From assembly GCA_017469795.1 (NCBI GenBank), contig JAFUFT010000032.1:1-56256 (forward strand): a stretch of 56,256 bases of DNA, given 5' to 3'. Each line of letters opens with the position of its first letter. Position 1 is the first letter of the stretch. Under the pieces are notes generated by a model that saw nothing but the letters and a program-made list of their open reading frames with translations, did not search any database and was not told where the DNA came from. The position numbers were made by a program, and so were the translations under genes. The DNA comes from Oscillospiraceae bacterium (lineage in GTDB: Bacteria; Bacillota; Clostridia; Oscillospirales; Oscillospiraceae). Positions 1-8,357 of the stretch are shown piece after piece.

Positions 1-130
1 ATGTCCAATGTCCATCTGAGAGACAAGGCGCTTTCTCTGAAAGCAAAAGGCCTTCTCTCATTGATTCTCAGCCTACCCGATGACTGGCAGTACAACGTCA
101 AGGGACTGGCTGCGATTTCTAAAGAGGGAC
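1..130 (+). pseudogene. N-terminal fragment of a replisome-organizer/RepA-like helix-turn-helix protein
   Basis: The first 43 codons read MSNVHLRDKALSLKAKG, then LLSLILSLPDDW and a KGLAAISKEG segment. This is the usual winged-helix start of phage, plasmid and ICE replication-initiator proteins (DnaD/RepA-like). The similarity stops at about nt 130. The frame then runs through unrelated sequence to a stop at 198, and that sequence on the other strand is the start of a different gene. The window begins at or inside this gene, so its true start is not visible. I read it as a remnant left by a deletion and not as a working protein. The family call is from memory of the motif. Confidence 0.6.
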
Positions 131-236
131 GTTCAGGCATAGCATTCTCTGTGAGAACCGCGTATAGATCTTCCGTGAACCTTACGGGCAGCTGGTGAAC
201 TTTTGCTGGCGGCGTTTCCTTCGATGGCCTTGCCAT
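131..236 (-). pseudogene. N-terminal fragment of a MobC-like / ribbon-helix-helix mobilization protein
   Basis: The minus strand from 236 has a strong ribosome site (GGGAGG, 7 nt before ATG) and encodes MARPSKETPPAKVHQLPVRF followed by TEDLYAVLTENAMPE. This resembles the start of plasmid relaxosome (MobC-type) and ribbon-helix-helix proteins. After about 35 residues it runs into the antisense of the replisome-organizer fragment. Two oppositely oriented gene starts therefore meet head to head at about nt 130, which marks a deletion junction. Confidence 0.5.
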
Positions 237-262
237 ACGATTTCCTCCCTTCTGGATAGTAG

Positions 263-421
263 GAGACTAATGTTCTTGACGGAGAGCAGTGGGAACTTGA
301 GTTAAAGCTTTCCGGAGGCCGAGTTAGAAACTATGGCGGCAGTAATGCCTTCCCCCCATATTGGGCAGAACTTAAAACTGCGTTCAGGCCATTCTTCAAG
401 GAGGCAGGAGTTAAATTCTGA
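263..421 (+). pseudogene. C-terminal remnant of an unidentified protein
   Basis: An open frame from just after a stop (260-262) to TGA at 419-421 encodes about 52 residues, including VLDGEQWELELKL, then SGGRVRNYGGSNAFPPYW and a KTAFRPFFKEAG tail. The mix of Trp/Tyr/Pro and a clean stop looks like the conserved C-terminus of a real protein, but no start codon or ribosome site lies upstream. It fits the decayed mobile-element material next to it. Function unknown. Confidence 0.4.
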
Positions 422-444
422 CGCATTGAAACTGTGAGGCTGTT

Positions 445-909
445 ATGGTTTTTGAAAGAGATATTGACGGGATTGAAGTTAAGCTGAGGATTGATGACTA
501 CCAAGATCCCTCAAAACATGACTTTGGAGATGTCTGGTGCGACTGCGGGTATTCATTCAGATTTGGTAACGCCATCAACTATTACAAGGAGCACGATGAG
601 ATTCTTACGTCTGAAGAGGTAGATGATCTCATAATTGTGTTGTCTGACTTGTTGGATGGTAAGGTATCTGAACCACGTGAACTACCGATGACAGAACCTG
701 ATTTTGCCTTTATGCTTTATCCTCAAAAAGATCTCCGCAATGATCCGAAGTATACTTATGTCGCTCCCGGCTATGAGATTCAGGACATCTATGTTGAGTG
801 GCGTATCTTTTTCTGGAATGGGGGCTTGACGGACAACTTTTTGACTATCACTCTGGACAGAGGAGATATTGAAGCCTTCAGGGACTTTTTGATCAGCTGC
901 AAGAAATAA
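445..909 (+). CDS. hypothetical protein, 154 aa
   Basis: Acidic soluble protein with no signal peptide or membrane segment. It has a Trp/Cys pair (DVWCDCGYSF) near residue 30 and a C-terminal block DIYVEWRIFFWNGG, then LTDNFLTITLDRGDIEAF. That block reminds me of the WapI-like immunity protein fold, in which a short beta region is followed by an LxxxDIxxF helix. The likeness is weak, and no toxin gene is visible beside it. ATG at 445 follows a poor ribosome site. An excellent hairpin terminator starts right after the stop, supporting a real single-gene unit. Lower GC than the catabolic genes to the right suggests it belongs to the mobile-element scar. Confidence 0.6.
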   Translation: MVFERDIDGIEVKLRIDDYQDPSKHDFGDVWCDCGYSFRFGNAINYYKEHDEILTSEEVDDLIIVLSDLLDGKVSEPRELPMTEPDFAFMLYPQKDLRNDPKYTYVAPGYEIQDIYVEWRIFFWNGGLTDNFLTITLDRGDIEAFRDFLISCKK

Positions 910-910
910 A

Positions 911-967
911 AACGCAAAAACCGACCAGTGGGGAATCAGATCCCTGCTGGCCGGTCTTTTTTGCGTT
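911..967 (+). terminator. Rho-independent terminator of the 154-aa gene
   Basis: The arms AACGCAAAAACCGACCAG and CTGGCCGGTCTTTTTTGCGTT pair around a loop that itself holds GGGAATCAGATCCC. The six-T run lies inside the stem, so the hairpin can serve both directions. Confidence 0.75.
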
Positions 968-1483
968 ATGGGCTTATTTCAAAAAGTCGTTCCGGTGTTC
1001 GATGTTCCGGAAAGAGTATCCGCGCCGGGAAAGTTCACTGACTTTCAGGGCGACAAGGTTGATAACGGCTCATCTATTTTACAATTAAAAATTAGTTTTA
1101 ATCACAAATTCTTGAGAAAATCATCCAATACGAGGGAGCAAGGCATTCTCTTTCATCCCAGGATTGAAATCGGAGATTTTCCTGTTCATATTTAAAAAAC
1201 TATCTTTGAGAGCGGCTGGACACAAAAAGATTTACCGTTCTTAATCCTGTGACTGTAATTTCTCCTCGTCCCGCCTTTCTCTCTGTGAATATCGCTGCTC
1301 TGCACGGTATCGGAGTTATATGACAGCTGTTGATCATCCAACCGCCCCGCCCGACCAGGACTTGCTTTTGGTCAGGCGGTGCTGCTGTTTGGCTGCAGCT
1401 GTACAGACTGCACAATCATTGTGCAATATTTAGTCCTGCGCCTAAAGAAATGAGGCCAGGAAGTCGGTATAATGGATGTAACA
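968..1483. other. gene-free stretch
   Basis: Open frames here are short, lack ribosome sites and show no recognisable protein. An imperfect inverted repeat lies at about 1348-1379 (CCGCCCGACCAG / TTGGTCAGGCGG), perhaps a weak terminator for the leftward PucR gene. A perfect palindrome lies at 1409-1425. Nothing else was recognised. Confidence 0.5.
1409..1425. repeat. 17-bp palindrome
   Basis: TGCACAAT-C-ATTGTGCA is a perfect 8-bp inverted repeat with a 1-nt centre, the form of a dimeric-repressor operator. It lies downstream of the PucR gene and no gene start follows it closely, so a target is not evident. Confidence 0.45.
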
Positions 1484-2338
1484 TCAGGAAATAGGCGCGA
1501 TCTGACGGACCCGCTGCCGGTAAAAACCATACTCCGCGATATGCAGAGAAACCATCAGCAGAAACGTGATATAGTCATCCTGAAAATCCAGTCCGGGCAT
1601 AATCTCCTTGCACTTGCCGATTCGGTAATGGATCGTATTCCGGTGGACATTCAGCGCCCGGGCGGTGCTGCTGGCATTTCTGGCATGCTCCAGATAACAC
1701 AGCAGGGTCCGGCACAGCTCCGAATCGTGGGTCTTATCGTATTCCTGCAGCGCCTGAATGTCTGGCAGGCAGAAGCCGCTGAGGGATATGTCATGGGGGA
1801 TCAGTTCCAGCAGACGGATCATCAAGAAATCGTCGTAGAACCCTACCGTATTGCTTCGCCCCAGGATGCGGATGGTGCGAAGGGTTGCCGAGGCCTGGCT
1901 GTACGCCTGACGAAGCCCGGATAAATCATCAAAGGGACGGCTGACCCCGGCGGAGAGTCCCTGCTTCCGAAGCAGTTCCTGCAGCGGATGCATATCCACC
2001 GGCCCACCGGATGATGCGGCCACGATGACAAGATACGATCCATAGCGCATTTGCCAGCAGCCGGGGGGCATCGGAACATTTAAGTCTGCGTCTGCGTCCA
2101 CCGCCAGCAGCGAAAAGCTTGAAAACACTCTGCCGGTCAGCTTGCCAAAAGTCTGATCCGCATTCGGTAGTTCATTTTCGGTCAGAAGTGCGGAGAGCAA
2201 GCCTTCCGGGGTGGTCAGGTTTTTCTGCGGCTCAGCGGCTGTCTTTTGGAGAAATGCCGCACACAGCCGTCTTGCCTCCGGCAAATCCTCTGTCTGGGCC
2301 AGCTCCCGCAGCATGGAAATCTGTTCCGGCGACAACAT
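1484..2338 (-). CDS. PucR/CdaR-family transcriptional regulator
   Basis: DNA-binding regulator of 284 aa. The C-terminal 60 residues hold the PucR-type helix-turn-helix (STARALNVHRNTIHYRIGKC), which places it in the family that controls purine, sugar-acid and aromatic-compound genes. The N-terminal 200 residues are a CdaR/GGDEF-like sensor region with no known ligand signature, and the long N-terminal PucR domain is absent. I chose ATG at 2338 because GGGGAGGGG sits 7 nt upstream; an in-frame TTG 21 nt further out has no such site. It is divergent from the tannase-like gene with only 72 bp between the starts, so it probably controls that gene and itself. Ligand unknown, plausibly a phenolic acid or ester. 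Confidence 0.85.
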   Translation of the reverse strand: MLSPEQISMLRELAQTEDLPEARRLCAAFLQKTAAEPQKNLTTPEGLLSALLTENELPNADQTFGKLTGRVFSSFSLLAVDADADLNVPMPPGCWQMRYGSYLVIVAASSGGPVDMHPLQELLRKQGLSAGVSRPFDDLSGLRQAYSQASATLRTIRILGRSNTVGFYDDFLMIRLLELIPHDISLSGFCLPDIQALQEYDKTHDSELCRTLLCYLEHARNASSTARALNVHRNTIHYRIGKCKEIMPGLDFQDDYITFLLMVSLHIAEYGFYRQRVRQIAPIS

Positions 2339-2370
2339 TTCAGACCCCTCCCCAATCAAAATTTATTACC

Positions 2371-2398
2371 ATTATACCAATGTTTTGACGTTTTGCAA
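2371..2398 (-). promoter_or_regulatory. promoter of the PucR-type regulator
   Basis: Minus-strand TTGCAA (2393-2398) and TATAAT (2371-2376) are 16 bp apart, which gives a leader of about 26 nt. The 72-bp space is shared with the divergent esterase gene, whose own promoter shows no good -35 box and may need activation. Confidence 0.6.
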
Positions 2399-2410
2399 AG
2401 AAAGGATGAT

Positions 2411-4066
2411 ATGATGGACGATCTGCATCAGATGCCCGTACAGCACCCGGTGGCCGGCGGTCCGCCTCCCCTGCCCAGCATTGTGCTGCCGGATCGGGAC
2501 TGGGACCACATGACCCTGGACTGGGCGCAGTATCAGGACAAATGGGAACGCAGCGAGGACGGCACATACTACGCCCTGCGATTTGTGTACTACGCCACAA
2601 ACATACTCAGCCGGAACCACCAGTACATGAACATCTTCGTTTCGGCCGCCTATCTCCATGCCGACGGTACGGTGAACGAAAAGGGAACCTGTAACGGCTA
2701 TACGGCCAGAACCGCCCCCATCATTCTGGTGAACGGCTGCGCCGGCTGGATGTCCAGCACGCCCATGGAGGCCATGTTTGACTATCTCCGGGAGGGCTTT
2801 GTCCACATCTCCGTGGGCGCCCGGAGCCGGGACCTGGGCCCTGTGGGTAAGGCCCCCAGCGCCTGCGTGGACCAGAAGGCAGCAGTGCGGATGCTCCGGC
2901 TGCATGACGGGATGATTCCCGGCGACAAGGAGAAAATCATCTCCTGCGGCGGCTCCGGCGGTGGACAGATGAGCTCCATCCTGGGGGCCACCGGCAACAT
3001 GCCCGACTACTTCCCTTATCTCTACGAGATCGGCGCGGCAGGCCTGGAACGAAATGCGAACGGCAGCTACACCAGCACCATCCGGGACGATATCTTTGCC
3101 AGCCAGTGCTACTGCCCCATCGCGGACATTGACAACGCCGACATGGCCTACGCATGGCAGCGGTTTGACGATCCAAACATCCAGTTTGAGGACTTCGGCA
3201 CGCCGGGTTTGCAGCGGCTTTCTCCGTTCCAGCAGGAATACCAGCGGGATCTGGCGAAAGCCTACGGCACGTATTTGAACGGACTGGGTCTGCAAAATGA
3301 AGACGGCGCTGCCCTGACCCTGACTGACGATCTTCGGGGCGGCAGCTATTACCAGCAGATTTTGCAGAACATCTCCGACGCTCTGAACAAATTCCTGGCG
3401 GAGAAAACCGGGTCGGACGGCAGAGTGACTTTTGAGGAAGCCCACGGCTTCGGTCCCAAAGAGACCGTCTCCTATCCCTCGTTGGAAGCATATCTGGCGA
3501 CCCTCAAAGACACAGAGCAGTGGCTCCGCCGGGATGAAACCGGCTTCCATGTCACCGATCTGCCCGGCTTCTGCCAGGGAACCGGGCTCAAGCGAGGGAA
3601 ATCCGTTCCCGGTTTTGACACCTTCCATTGCAAGGCGGAGAACAACGCCTTTGGAAACGCCGGCGAAGACGCAGTCCATTTCAGCGCCGCAGACGGAGCG
3701 GTGCTGAAGGAGAATCTGGAGAAGTATCGGACGCTTCATGGCTTTGAGGCCTGCGATGCTGCAGGATACATCGCCGATTCGGCGCGGGAGGATCTGAAGC
3801 GGCAGACCTACCTGATGAACGCCACCCATATCCTGCTGGACAACGGCAGAGGCAAGGTGAAATCCGACTTCGCGAAGCACTGGCGCACCCGCAACGGCAC
3901 CGCCGATGAACACACCGCCTTCACCGTCGCTTACAACCTGTGCATGGCGGCAAAGATGGCCGGAGCCGAGGTGGACTACGCCCTGATCTGGAACGCCGGG
4001 CACGGCGACGTAGACGGCGACGGTACAGGCAGCTTCGCCCAGTGGGTGCACGATATTTGCAAGTAA
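2411..4066 (+). CDS. subtype-B tannase-like alpha/beta-hydrolase (esterase)
   Basis: Serine esterase of 551 aa, likely cleaving aromatic-acid esters such as galloyl groups. The nucleophile elbow CGGSGGGQMS puts the catalytic Ser at about residue 182. A likely catalytic Asp is in NGTADEHTAF (about 499) and a His in WNAGHGD (about 531). This order and the C-terminal His fit the Lactobacillus-type (subtype B) tannase family, although the protein is longer than the roughly 470-aa reference enzyme. There is no signal peptide, so it should act in the cytoplasm. The N-terminus has a short AGGPPPLPS Pro-rich patch like other proteins here. ATG 2411 (or 2414) follows AAAGAAAGG. SBP1 starts 31 nt after the stop with its own AGGAGG, so the two form an operon. 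Substrate is inferred from family only. Confidence 0.75.
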   Translation: MMDDLHQMPVQHPVAGGPPPLPSIVLPDRDWDHMTLDWAQYQDKWERSEDGTYYALRFVYYATNILSRNHQYMNIFVSAAYLHADGTVNEKGTCNGYTARTAPIILVNGCAGWMSSTPMEAMFDYLREGFVHISVGARSRDLGPVGKAPSACVDQKAAVRMLRLHDGMIPGDKEKIISCGGSGGGQMSSILGATGNMPDYFPYLYEIGAAGLERNANGSYTSTIRDDIFASQCYCPIADIDNADMAYAWQRFDDPNIQFEDFGTPGLQRLSPFQQEYQRDLAKAYGTYLNGLGLQNEDGAALTLTDDLRGGSYYQQILQNISDALNKFLAEKTGSDGRVTFEEAHGFGPKETVSYPSLEAYLATLKDTEQWLRRDETGFHVTDLPGFCQGTGLKRGKSVPGFDTFHCKAENNAFGNAGEDAVHFSAADGAVLKENLEKYRTLHGFEACDAAGYIADSAREDLKRQTYLMNATHILLDNGRGKVKSDFAKHWRTRNGTADEHTAFTVAYNLCMAAKMAGAEVDYALIWNAGHGDVDGDGTGSFAQWVHDICK

Positions 4067-4097
4067 ACCAATTCAACAATACTTAGGAGGAATCATC

Positions 4098-5858
4098 ATG
4101 AAGAAATTGTTATCCATCTTGCTGGCAGCGGCCATGCTCCTGGGCCTGCTCGCTGGCTGCGGCGCATCTGCGGAAAGCGCGGCAGCGGCTTCCGCATCCG
4201 CCCCGGAGGTTCAGTCTGAAACGGCAGACGCGCCGGAAGAGGAACCTGCTGAAACAGAGTCTGAGGCGGCAGAACCGGAAGCGGATTCCGCCGAGGAAGC
4301 CGCTGACGCAGAGGAGACAGAACCGGAAGTGTCCGGCCGGGAGATCACTCTCCCTATTTCCGAGGATGTGCTGACCTACACCTATTGGCTCTGCTACGCC
4401 CCCTTTGCGGCAGACCTAATCGACACCGACACCATGGAGGGGATCCTGGTTCTGGACACCCTCCAGGAGATCACCAATATCCACTTTGACATGACCGCTG
4501 CCAACGGCGCCGCGGAGCAGGACAACTTCAATCTGATGATTGCCGGCGGCGACTACGCAGACATCATGTTCGCCATGGGCTACTACGGCACCGGTCTGGA
4601 GGGGGCTGTGGAGGACGGCATCATTCAGGATCTGGCGGATGTGCTGCCGGAGAAGTGCCCCACCTACTGGTCTTATCTCTCCAAGGACACCAGCACCCTG
4701 ATGGCAGCCTACACCGATTCCGGCTACATGCCTACCATCTGCGCCCTGACCCCTGAGGTGGCCCAGGAGGTGGTGGGACCCGTGATCCGCCAGGACTGGC
4801 TCCGTGAATTCGGCATGGAGGTCCCCAGGACCTATGATGAGCTGTACGACTATCTGAAGAAAAGCTATGACGAAAAGGGCGCCATCTATGAGGTTCCCAC
4901 CACGGACGGGCTTTTCTTTGACCTCGCCTACGGGCAGAATATTGATCTGGACGGCTATGAGGTCGTGGACGGACAGGTGGAATTCGGTCTGGCCCAGGAT
5001 CGGGCCAAGGACTACTTCAAGTTCATGAACCGGATCTATGCCGATGGGCTCATGTCCCAGGATTTCTTCTCCAGCACCAACGCCGACCTGGGTTCCCAGT
5101 CCCGGCTGGACTTTGGCCTGGGTCTCAATAGCCTGGTTTCCACCGCCGCCAACAACACCTCGGATATCATGATGAACGTCAGTGACGACGCCTTTGAGAT
5201 GGCGGTACTGCCCTATGTGTCCGCGGACGGCGGCGAGGCCCATGTGGGCGAATCCACCCTCCTTGGCATGATGAAGGACAACGACAACTGGGCTTTCTCC
5301 GCTGACTGCGAGGACATCGATCCGCTGCTCGATCTGGTGGAGTATCTGTTCAGCGACGACGCCTACCTGCTGACCAACTACGGCGTGGAGGATGTGACCT
5401 ATACACTGGACAGCGAGGGTAAGCCCCACTATACAGATCTGATCATCAACAACCCGGATGGCCTTAGCTATTTCTTTGCGAGCTATGTGTACGCCACCAA
5501 CGCGGCCTCCAGCTTCTTCCCGTTCCTCAACGATATGTCCCGGACCTTCTTTGACTTCACCGACAACCAGTGGCAGGTCTATGTGGATCTCCGGACCCTG
5601 TCCGACTGCGCATGGAACTATCCGGATTACGCGGTGATGACCACCGATGAAACGGCGGAATACGCCTCCATCGAATCTGACCTGTCCACCTATCTTGACA
5701 GCAAGATCCTGGAGTTCATCACCGGTTCCGCCGACGTGGACGAGGAGTGGGATTCCTTTGTAGATATCCTCTACTCCATGGGTCTGCAGGATATGATCGA
5801 CCTGAAGCAGGATGCCTATGACCGGGCTATGGAGCGGGTTAACGATCTGACCGCCTGA
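4098..5858 (+). CDS. SBP1, extracellular solute-binding lipoprotein (family 1)
   Basis: Periplasm-side binding protein of 586 aa anchored by lipid. Signal peptide with lipobox LLAGC (Cys 21), then a 60-residue Ala/Glu/Ser/Pro acidic stalk (about 22-80), then a bilobal domain starting ITLPISEDVLTYTYW. Core motifs NGAAEQDNFNLMIAGGDYAD and GLEGAVEDGIIQDLADVLPE are shared almost word for word with SBP5 (28227), so the two are recent paralogues. It is transcribed with the tannase-like esterase and followed by a strong terminator. No transporter permease is nearby. Fold and role follow from the LplA/YtcQ-type family; the ligand is unknown and could be the esterified substrate of its neighbour. Confidence 0.88.
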   Translation: MKKLLSILLAAAMLLGLLAGCGASAESAAAASASAPEVQSETADAPEEEPAETESEAAEPEADSAEEAADAEETEPEVSGREITLPISEDVLTYTYWLCYAPFAADLIDTDTMEGILVLDTLQEITNIHFDMTAANGAAEQDNFNLMIAGGDYADIMFAMGYYGTGLEGAVEDGIIQDLADVLPEKCPTYWSYLSKDTSTLMAAYTDSGYMPTICALTPEVAQEVVGPVIRQDWLREFGMEVPRTYDELYDYLKKSYDEKGAIYEVPTTDGLFFDLAYGQNIDLDGYEVVDGQVEFGLAQDRAKDYFKFMNRIYADGLMSQDFFSSTNADLGSQSRLDFGLGLNSLVSTAANNTSDIMMNVSDDAFEMAVLPYVSADGGEAHVGESTLLGMMKDNDNWAFSADCEDIDPLLDLVEYLFSDDAYLLTNYGVEDVTYTLDSEGKPHYTDLIINNPDGLSYFFASYVYATNAASSFFPFLNDMSRTFFDFTDNQWQVYVDLRTLSDCAWNYPDYAVMTTDETAEYASIESDLSTYLDSKILEFITGSADVDEEWDSFVDILYSMGLQDMIDLKQDAYDRAMERVNDLTA

Positions 5859-5876
5859 GTGCTTCTCTTTGAATTT

Positions 5877-5930
5877 CCCCACCCAATACGAACGCGGAAA
5901 TAATCCGTGTTTCGATTGGGTGGGGTTTTT
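5877..5930 (+). terminator. terminator, copy A of a repeated 49-nt hairpin element
   Basis: CCCCACCCAAT pairs with ATTGGGTGGGG followed by TTTTT. The inner part (GCGGAAATAATCCGTG) forms a second stem. The same 49-nt layout recurs at 47714 and 53248. Confidence 0.85.
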
Positions 5931-5997
5931 GGCACTCTTGCAGCTCACGCAGCGGGATTCTTGAGTACAAGCGGTCAAGTGTCGCAAACAGAATGTA

Positions 5998-6026
5998 TTG
6001 ACCGTTATTTCATTCCCGAGTATAAT
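5998..6026 (+). promoter_or_regulatory. housekeeping-type promoter of the WG-repeat lipoprotein
   Basis: TTGACC (5998-6003), 17-bp spacer, TATAAT (6021-6026). It is close to the sigma-A consensus and lacks the upstream element found at the neighbouring catabolic promoters, so it is probably not under the same control. Confidence 0.75.
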
Positions 6027-6068
6027 AATAGGTAATCCATTGTTCGATATGCGTTAGGAGGATTTCAC

Positions 6069-8123
6069 ATGAAGAGAGTTGCATTATTACTTATATTGAC
6101 GCTTCTGATGTCGTTATGTGCCTGTGGTGGAGAGCCAGCTGCGCCAAGCCCTGCTTCGGATTCTTCCGATTCGGATCGGAATGATCCGGTTTACTCAGAC
6201 GAGGCCGCTGATTCAAATGCCTTCGCGGATTACGAAGGATCCCCATTCGACATTTTCAAGCCGGACGGTACAGACACCGCGGAAACGCCAGCGTCCCCGG
6301 ATACAGCGGAAGCCTCCCAGGATGATAATCGTATCACCTTGTTCTGGGATATACTCGGGGCCCCTTCCAGCGGAAATCGGTTTGTCATCAGCGATGCTAC
6401 CAGCTTTTCTGATGGAGTCGCCTGGGTCACGGTAGATGAGGAAATCCTATCGCAAAGCGACAGCACCACTTCTGTGACAACCGGAGAACGCACCACATTC
6501 CTGATCAACACCTATGGGGAACCGCTCTTTGAAATCACCGAGGATTATCCAAGATATACAAACTTCTCCCATGGAGTAAGCCTGGTGGACGATGGCAATG
6601 ACGCCTATCTGATCAACAACAGTGGTGAAGTTGTTTGGAGTGTATCAGAAAACGGCTGGTCAGAGGCTACACGGCTTTATGGGGAAGGCAACGTGGAACG
6701 CATTGAACTGGATTGCAGCACCTACACACCAAACAGTAATTTCACAGAGTTTGATTATTACAACACCGGAATTGCGACTGATCGTTTCAATGGGTACACC
6801 GCAGTATTGATGCACGTGAACACCTTTGATAAAACAGGCGATCTGTGCGGCATTTTGAATCCGGACGGCACTTGGCTTCTGGAGCCGATCGATGGAGCCA
6901 TCAACCTTCGCGCAGACGATTGTTTTGCCTTTTGGAAATCACAGGAGGACGAAAACATATATGCCATTCGCCTGGAAACCGGCGAAATTGTGAATTGCGG
7001 CAAAGATTCATGGTATGAAATTTACAACATGGATGATGATGTGGAAGACTGGCACCCGGAAGCGCAAATAGTTTGGCAGTGGCAGGACGAATACAATCGC
7101 GCCCATCAGGATAATCTGATCTATGACCAGGCTCGCAGGGGCTTTACGGATGAACGCGGAAACGTGGTTGTTGACCTGTCAGAGTACACGCTGTTAAACG
7201 ACTGTTTCCCAGTCTACAAGAATGGATATTGTTTTCTTGCTGTCAAGAATCCCGATGGCGCTCCCTATTTCACTGTAATCGACACAAACGGAAACCGTGT
7301 ATTTGAACCGGTAAAATATCCATCCTTCGCCAAGACGTCCACCGACTATTGTGCTTTTGTGGTGAATGACCGATTTGTGCTGACTAAGGCTATTTATGCG
7401 GAGTATTATGCTTTCACTTTCGGCACCTATCAGGACGGATACTACTTTGATCTGAGCGGTCAGGAGCTGCCTTGGTCCTATAACACTATCTATCCTTACT
7501 CAGATGACCTGGCCTTAGTGAAAACCGATGCGTTTAACTACAGCTTTATTGATCTGGACGGAAATGAAGTTTTCACCATAGATTCAGAACGGATGACCGT
7601 GCAAGAGAAGGAAGCTGCAGAGCAGCAAAAAGCCGCCGCAGCCACTGCAGCTGCAGCGGAACCGGTTCCATCTTCTGAACCGCCCAGTGACGATCCACAG
7701 TCGTCCGGCGGCGGATCGTCAGGTACCTCCCTTTCAGAACTAAACTTTGAGGATTTCAATGCAACCGGAGATTTTAATGGGGATGGATCGTTAGAGTCCG
7801 TAAACGAACTTGAATACTTGCGCACATCGAGCTTGCCTCACAATTTCATCTACTATGACCCGGAATATGACGCAACAGTTGAAGGCGCGATCTGTACCGA
7901 CCGAGGGATTCATATATACGACACTCTGAACGATGTAGAAGCTGTTTATGGAGAAGGCAGCCGCTCCGACGTTGATCCACAGGATACCTATGTGAAAAAC
8001 TATGTTCCCGATGCCACATATATAATTACTTATACAGATTCCGCAGACCACGCGTTCATTCGCTTCTACTTCGATGCTGACAATCAGGTAGTCGGCGTAT
8101 ATTACGGGCTGGACGAGGACTGA
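6069..8123 (+). CDS. WG-repeat-containing lipoprotein
   Basis: Secreted, lipid-anchored protein of 684 aa. Lipobox LCAC (Cys 19) and a Ser/Asp/Pro-rich stalk to about residue 95. Several WG-type beta repeats of the form LINNSGEVVW, ILNPDGTWLLEP, VIDTNGNRVFEPVKY and FIDLDGNEVF run to about 510. An Ala/Ser/Pro linker follows, then a C-terminal domain of about 120 aa that begins with DFNGDGSLES, an EF-hand/dockerin-like calcium loop, and includes RGIHIYDTLNDVEAVYG. Clear start: AGGAGG 8 nt before ATG. Codon use is more AT-rich than in the flanking genes, and it has its own promoter, which suggests a separate origin. Probable surface protein-protein or ligand contact; no enzyme motif was seen. 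Confidence 0.75.
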   Translation: MKRVALLLILTLLMSLCACGGEPAAPSPASDSSDSDRNDPVYSDEAADSNAFADYEGSPFDIFKPDGTDTAETPASPDTAEASQDDNRITLFWDILGAPSSGNRFVISDATSFSDGVAWVTVDEEILSQSDSTTSVTTGERTTFLINTYGEPLFEITEDYPRYTNFSHGVSLVDDGNDAYLINNSGEVVWSVSENGWSEATRLYGEGNVERIELDCSTYTPNSNFTEFDYYNTGIATDRFNGYTAVLMHVNTFDKTGDLCGILNPDGTWLLEPIDGAINLRADDCFAFWKSQEDENIYAIRLETGEIVNCGKDSWYEIYNMDDDVEDWHPEAQIVWQWQDEYNRAHQDNLIYDQARRGFTDERGNVVVDLSEYTLLNDCFPVYKNGYCFLAVKNPDGAPYFTVIDTNGNRVFEPVKYPSFAKTSTDYCAFVVNDRFVLTKAIYAEYYAFTFGTYQDGYYFDLSGQELPWSYNTIYPYSDDLALVKTDAFNYSFIDLDGNEVFTIDSERMTVQEKEAAEQQKAAAATAAAAEPVPSSEPPSDDPQSSGGGSSGTSLSELNFEDFNATGDFNGDGSLESVNELEYLRTSSLPHNFIYYDPEYDATVEGAICTDRGIHIYDTLNDVEAVYGEGSRSDVDPQDTYVKNYVPDATYIITYTDSADHAFIRFYFDADNQVVGVYYGLDED

Positions 8124-8147
8124 TTCCATGCTGTTTCCCCAATAGAA

Positions 8148-8173
8148 ACATGGCGGCTGGCAGGCCGCCATGT
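8148..8173 (+). terminator. hairpin after the WG-repeat gene
   Basis: ACATGGCGGC and GCCGCCATGT form a 10-bp stem with a 6-nt loop 25 nt after the stop; only a short T-rich tail follows. Confidence 0.6.
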
Positions 8174-8269
8174 CTGTATCCTGCCGCATAAATGACTACC
8201 TGTTGTGCAGTGTCACTCTGCTTGCTGTAACATACTTCCCGGACTGAATTTACTCTTTTTGTTGGCAAA

Positions 8270-8325
8270 TTGATAGTTCAGTTCAGATACTGTCAGTTGT
8301 GTTTTAACCATAGATTGGATATCAT
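8270..8325 (+). promoter_or_regulatory. 27-bp element 1 plus promoter of the FAD flavoprotein
   Basis: Element at 8270-8296 begins TTGATAGTTCAG and ends CTGTCAG. It directly abuts -35 TTGTGT (8297-8302), 17-bp spacer, -10 TATCAT (8320-8325). The -10 is weak, as expected for an activated promoter. Same layout as five other promoters in the window. Confidence 0.65.
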
Positions 8326-8357
8326 TGGATACACAACGTGAGAAAGGGCGTGAACCT

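Noticed and set aside
968..1195. 75-codon frame after the first terminator
   Set aside because: No ribosome site, no recognisable protein pattern, and it lies directly behind a terminator without a promoter I can see.
2372..4051. Long open frame antisense to the tannase-like gene (559 codons)
   Set aside because: Rich in Val/His/Gly with no ribosome site or recognisable domain. It is a by-product of GC-rich codons on the other strand. Similar antisense frames at 4416-5987, 8574-9890, 10138-11886, 22091-24154, 24389-26593, 28062-30848, 33796-34989, 40187-42925, 45910-47736 and 48326-49810 were rejected for the same reason.
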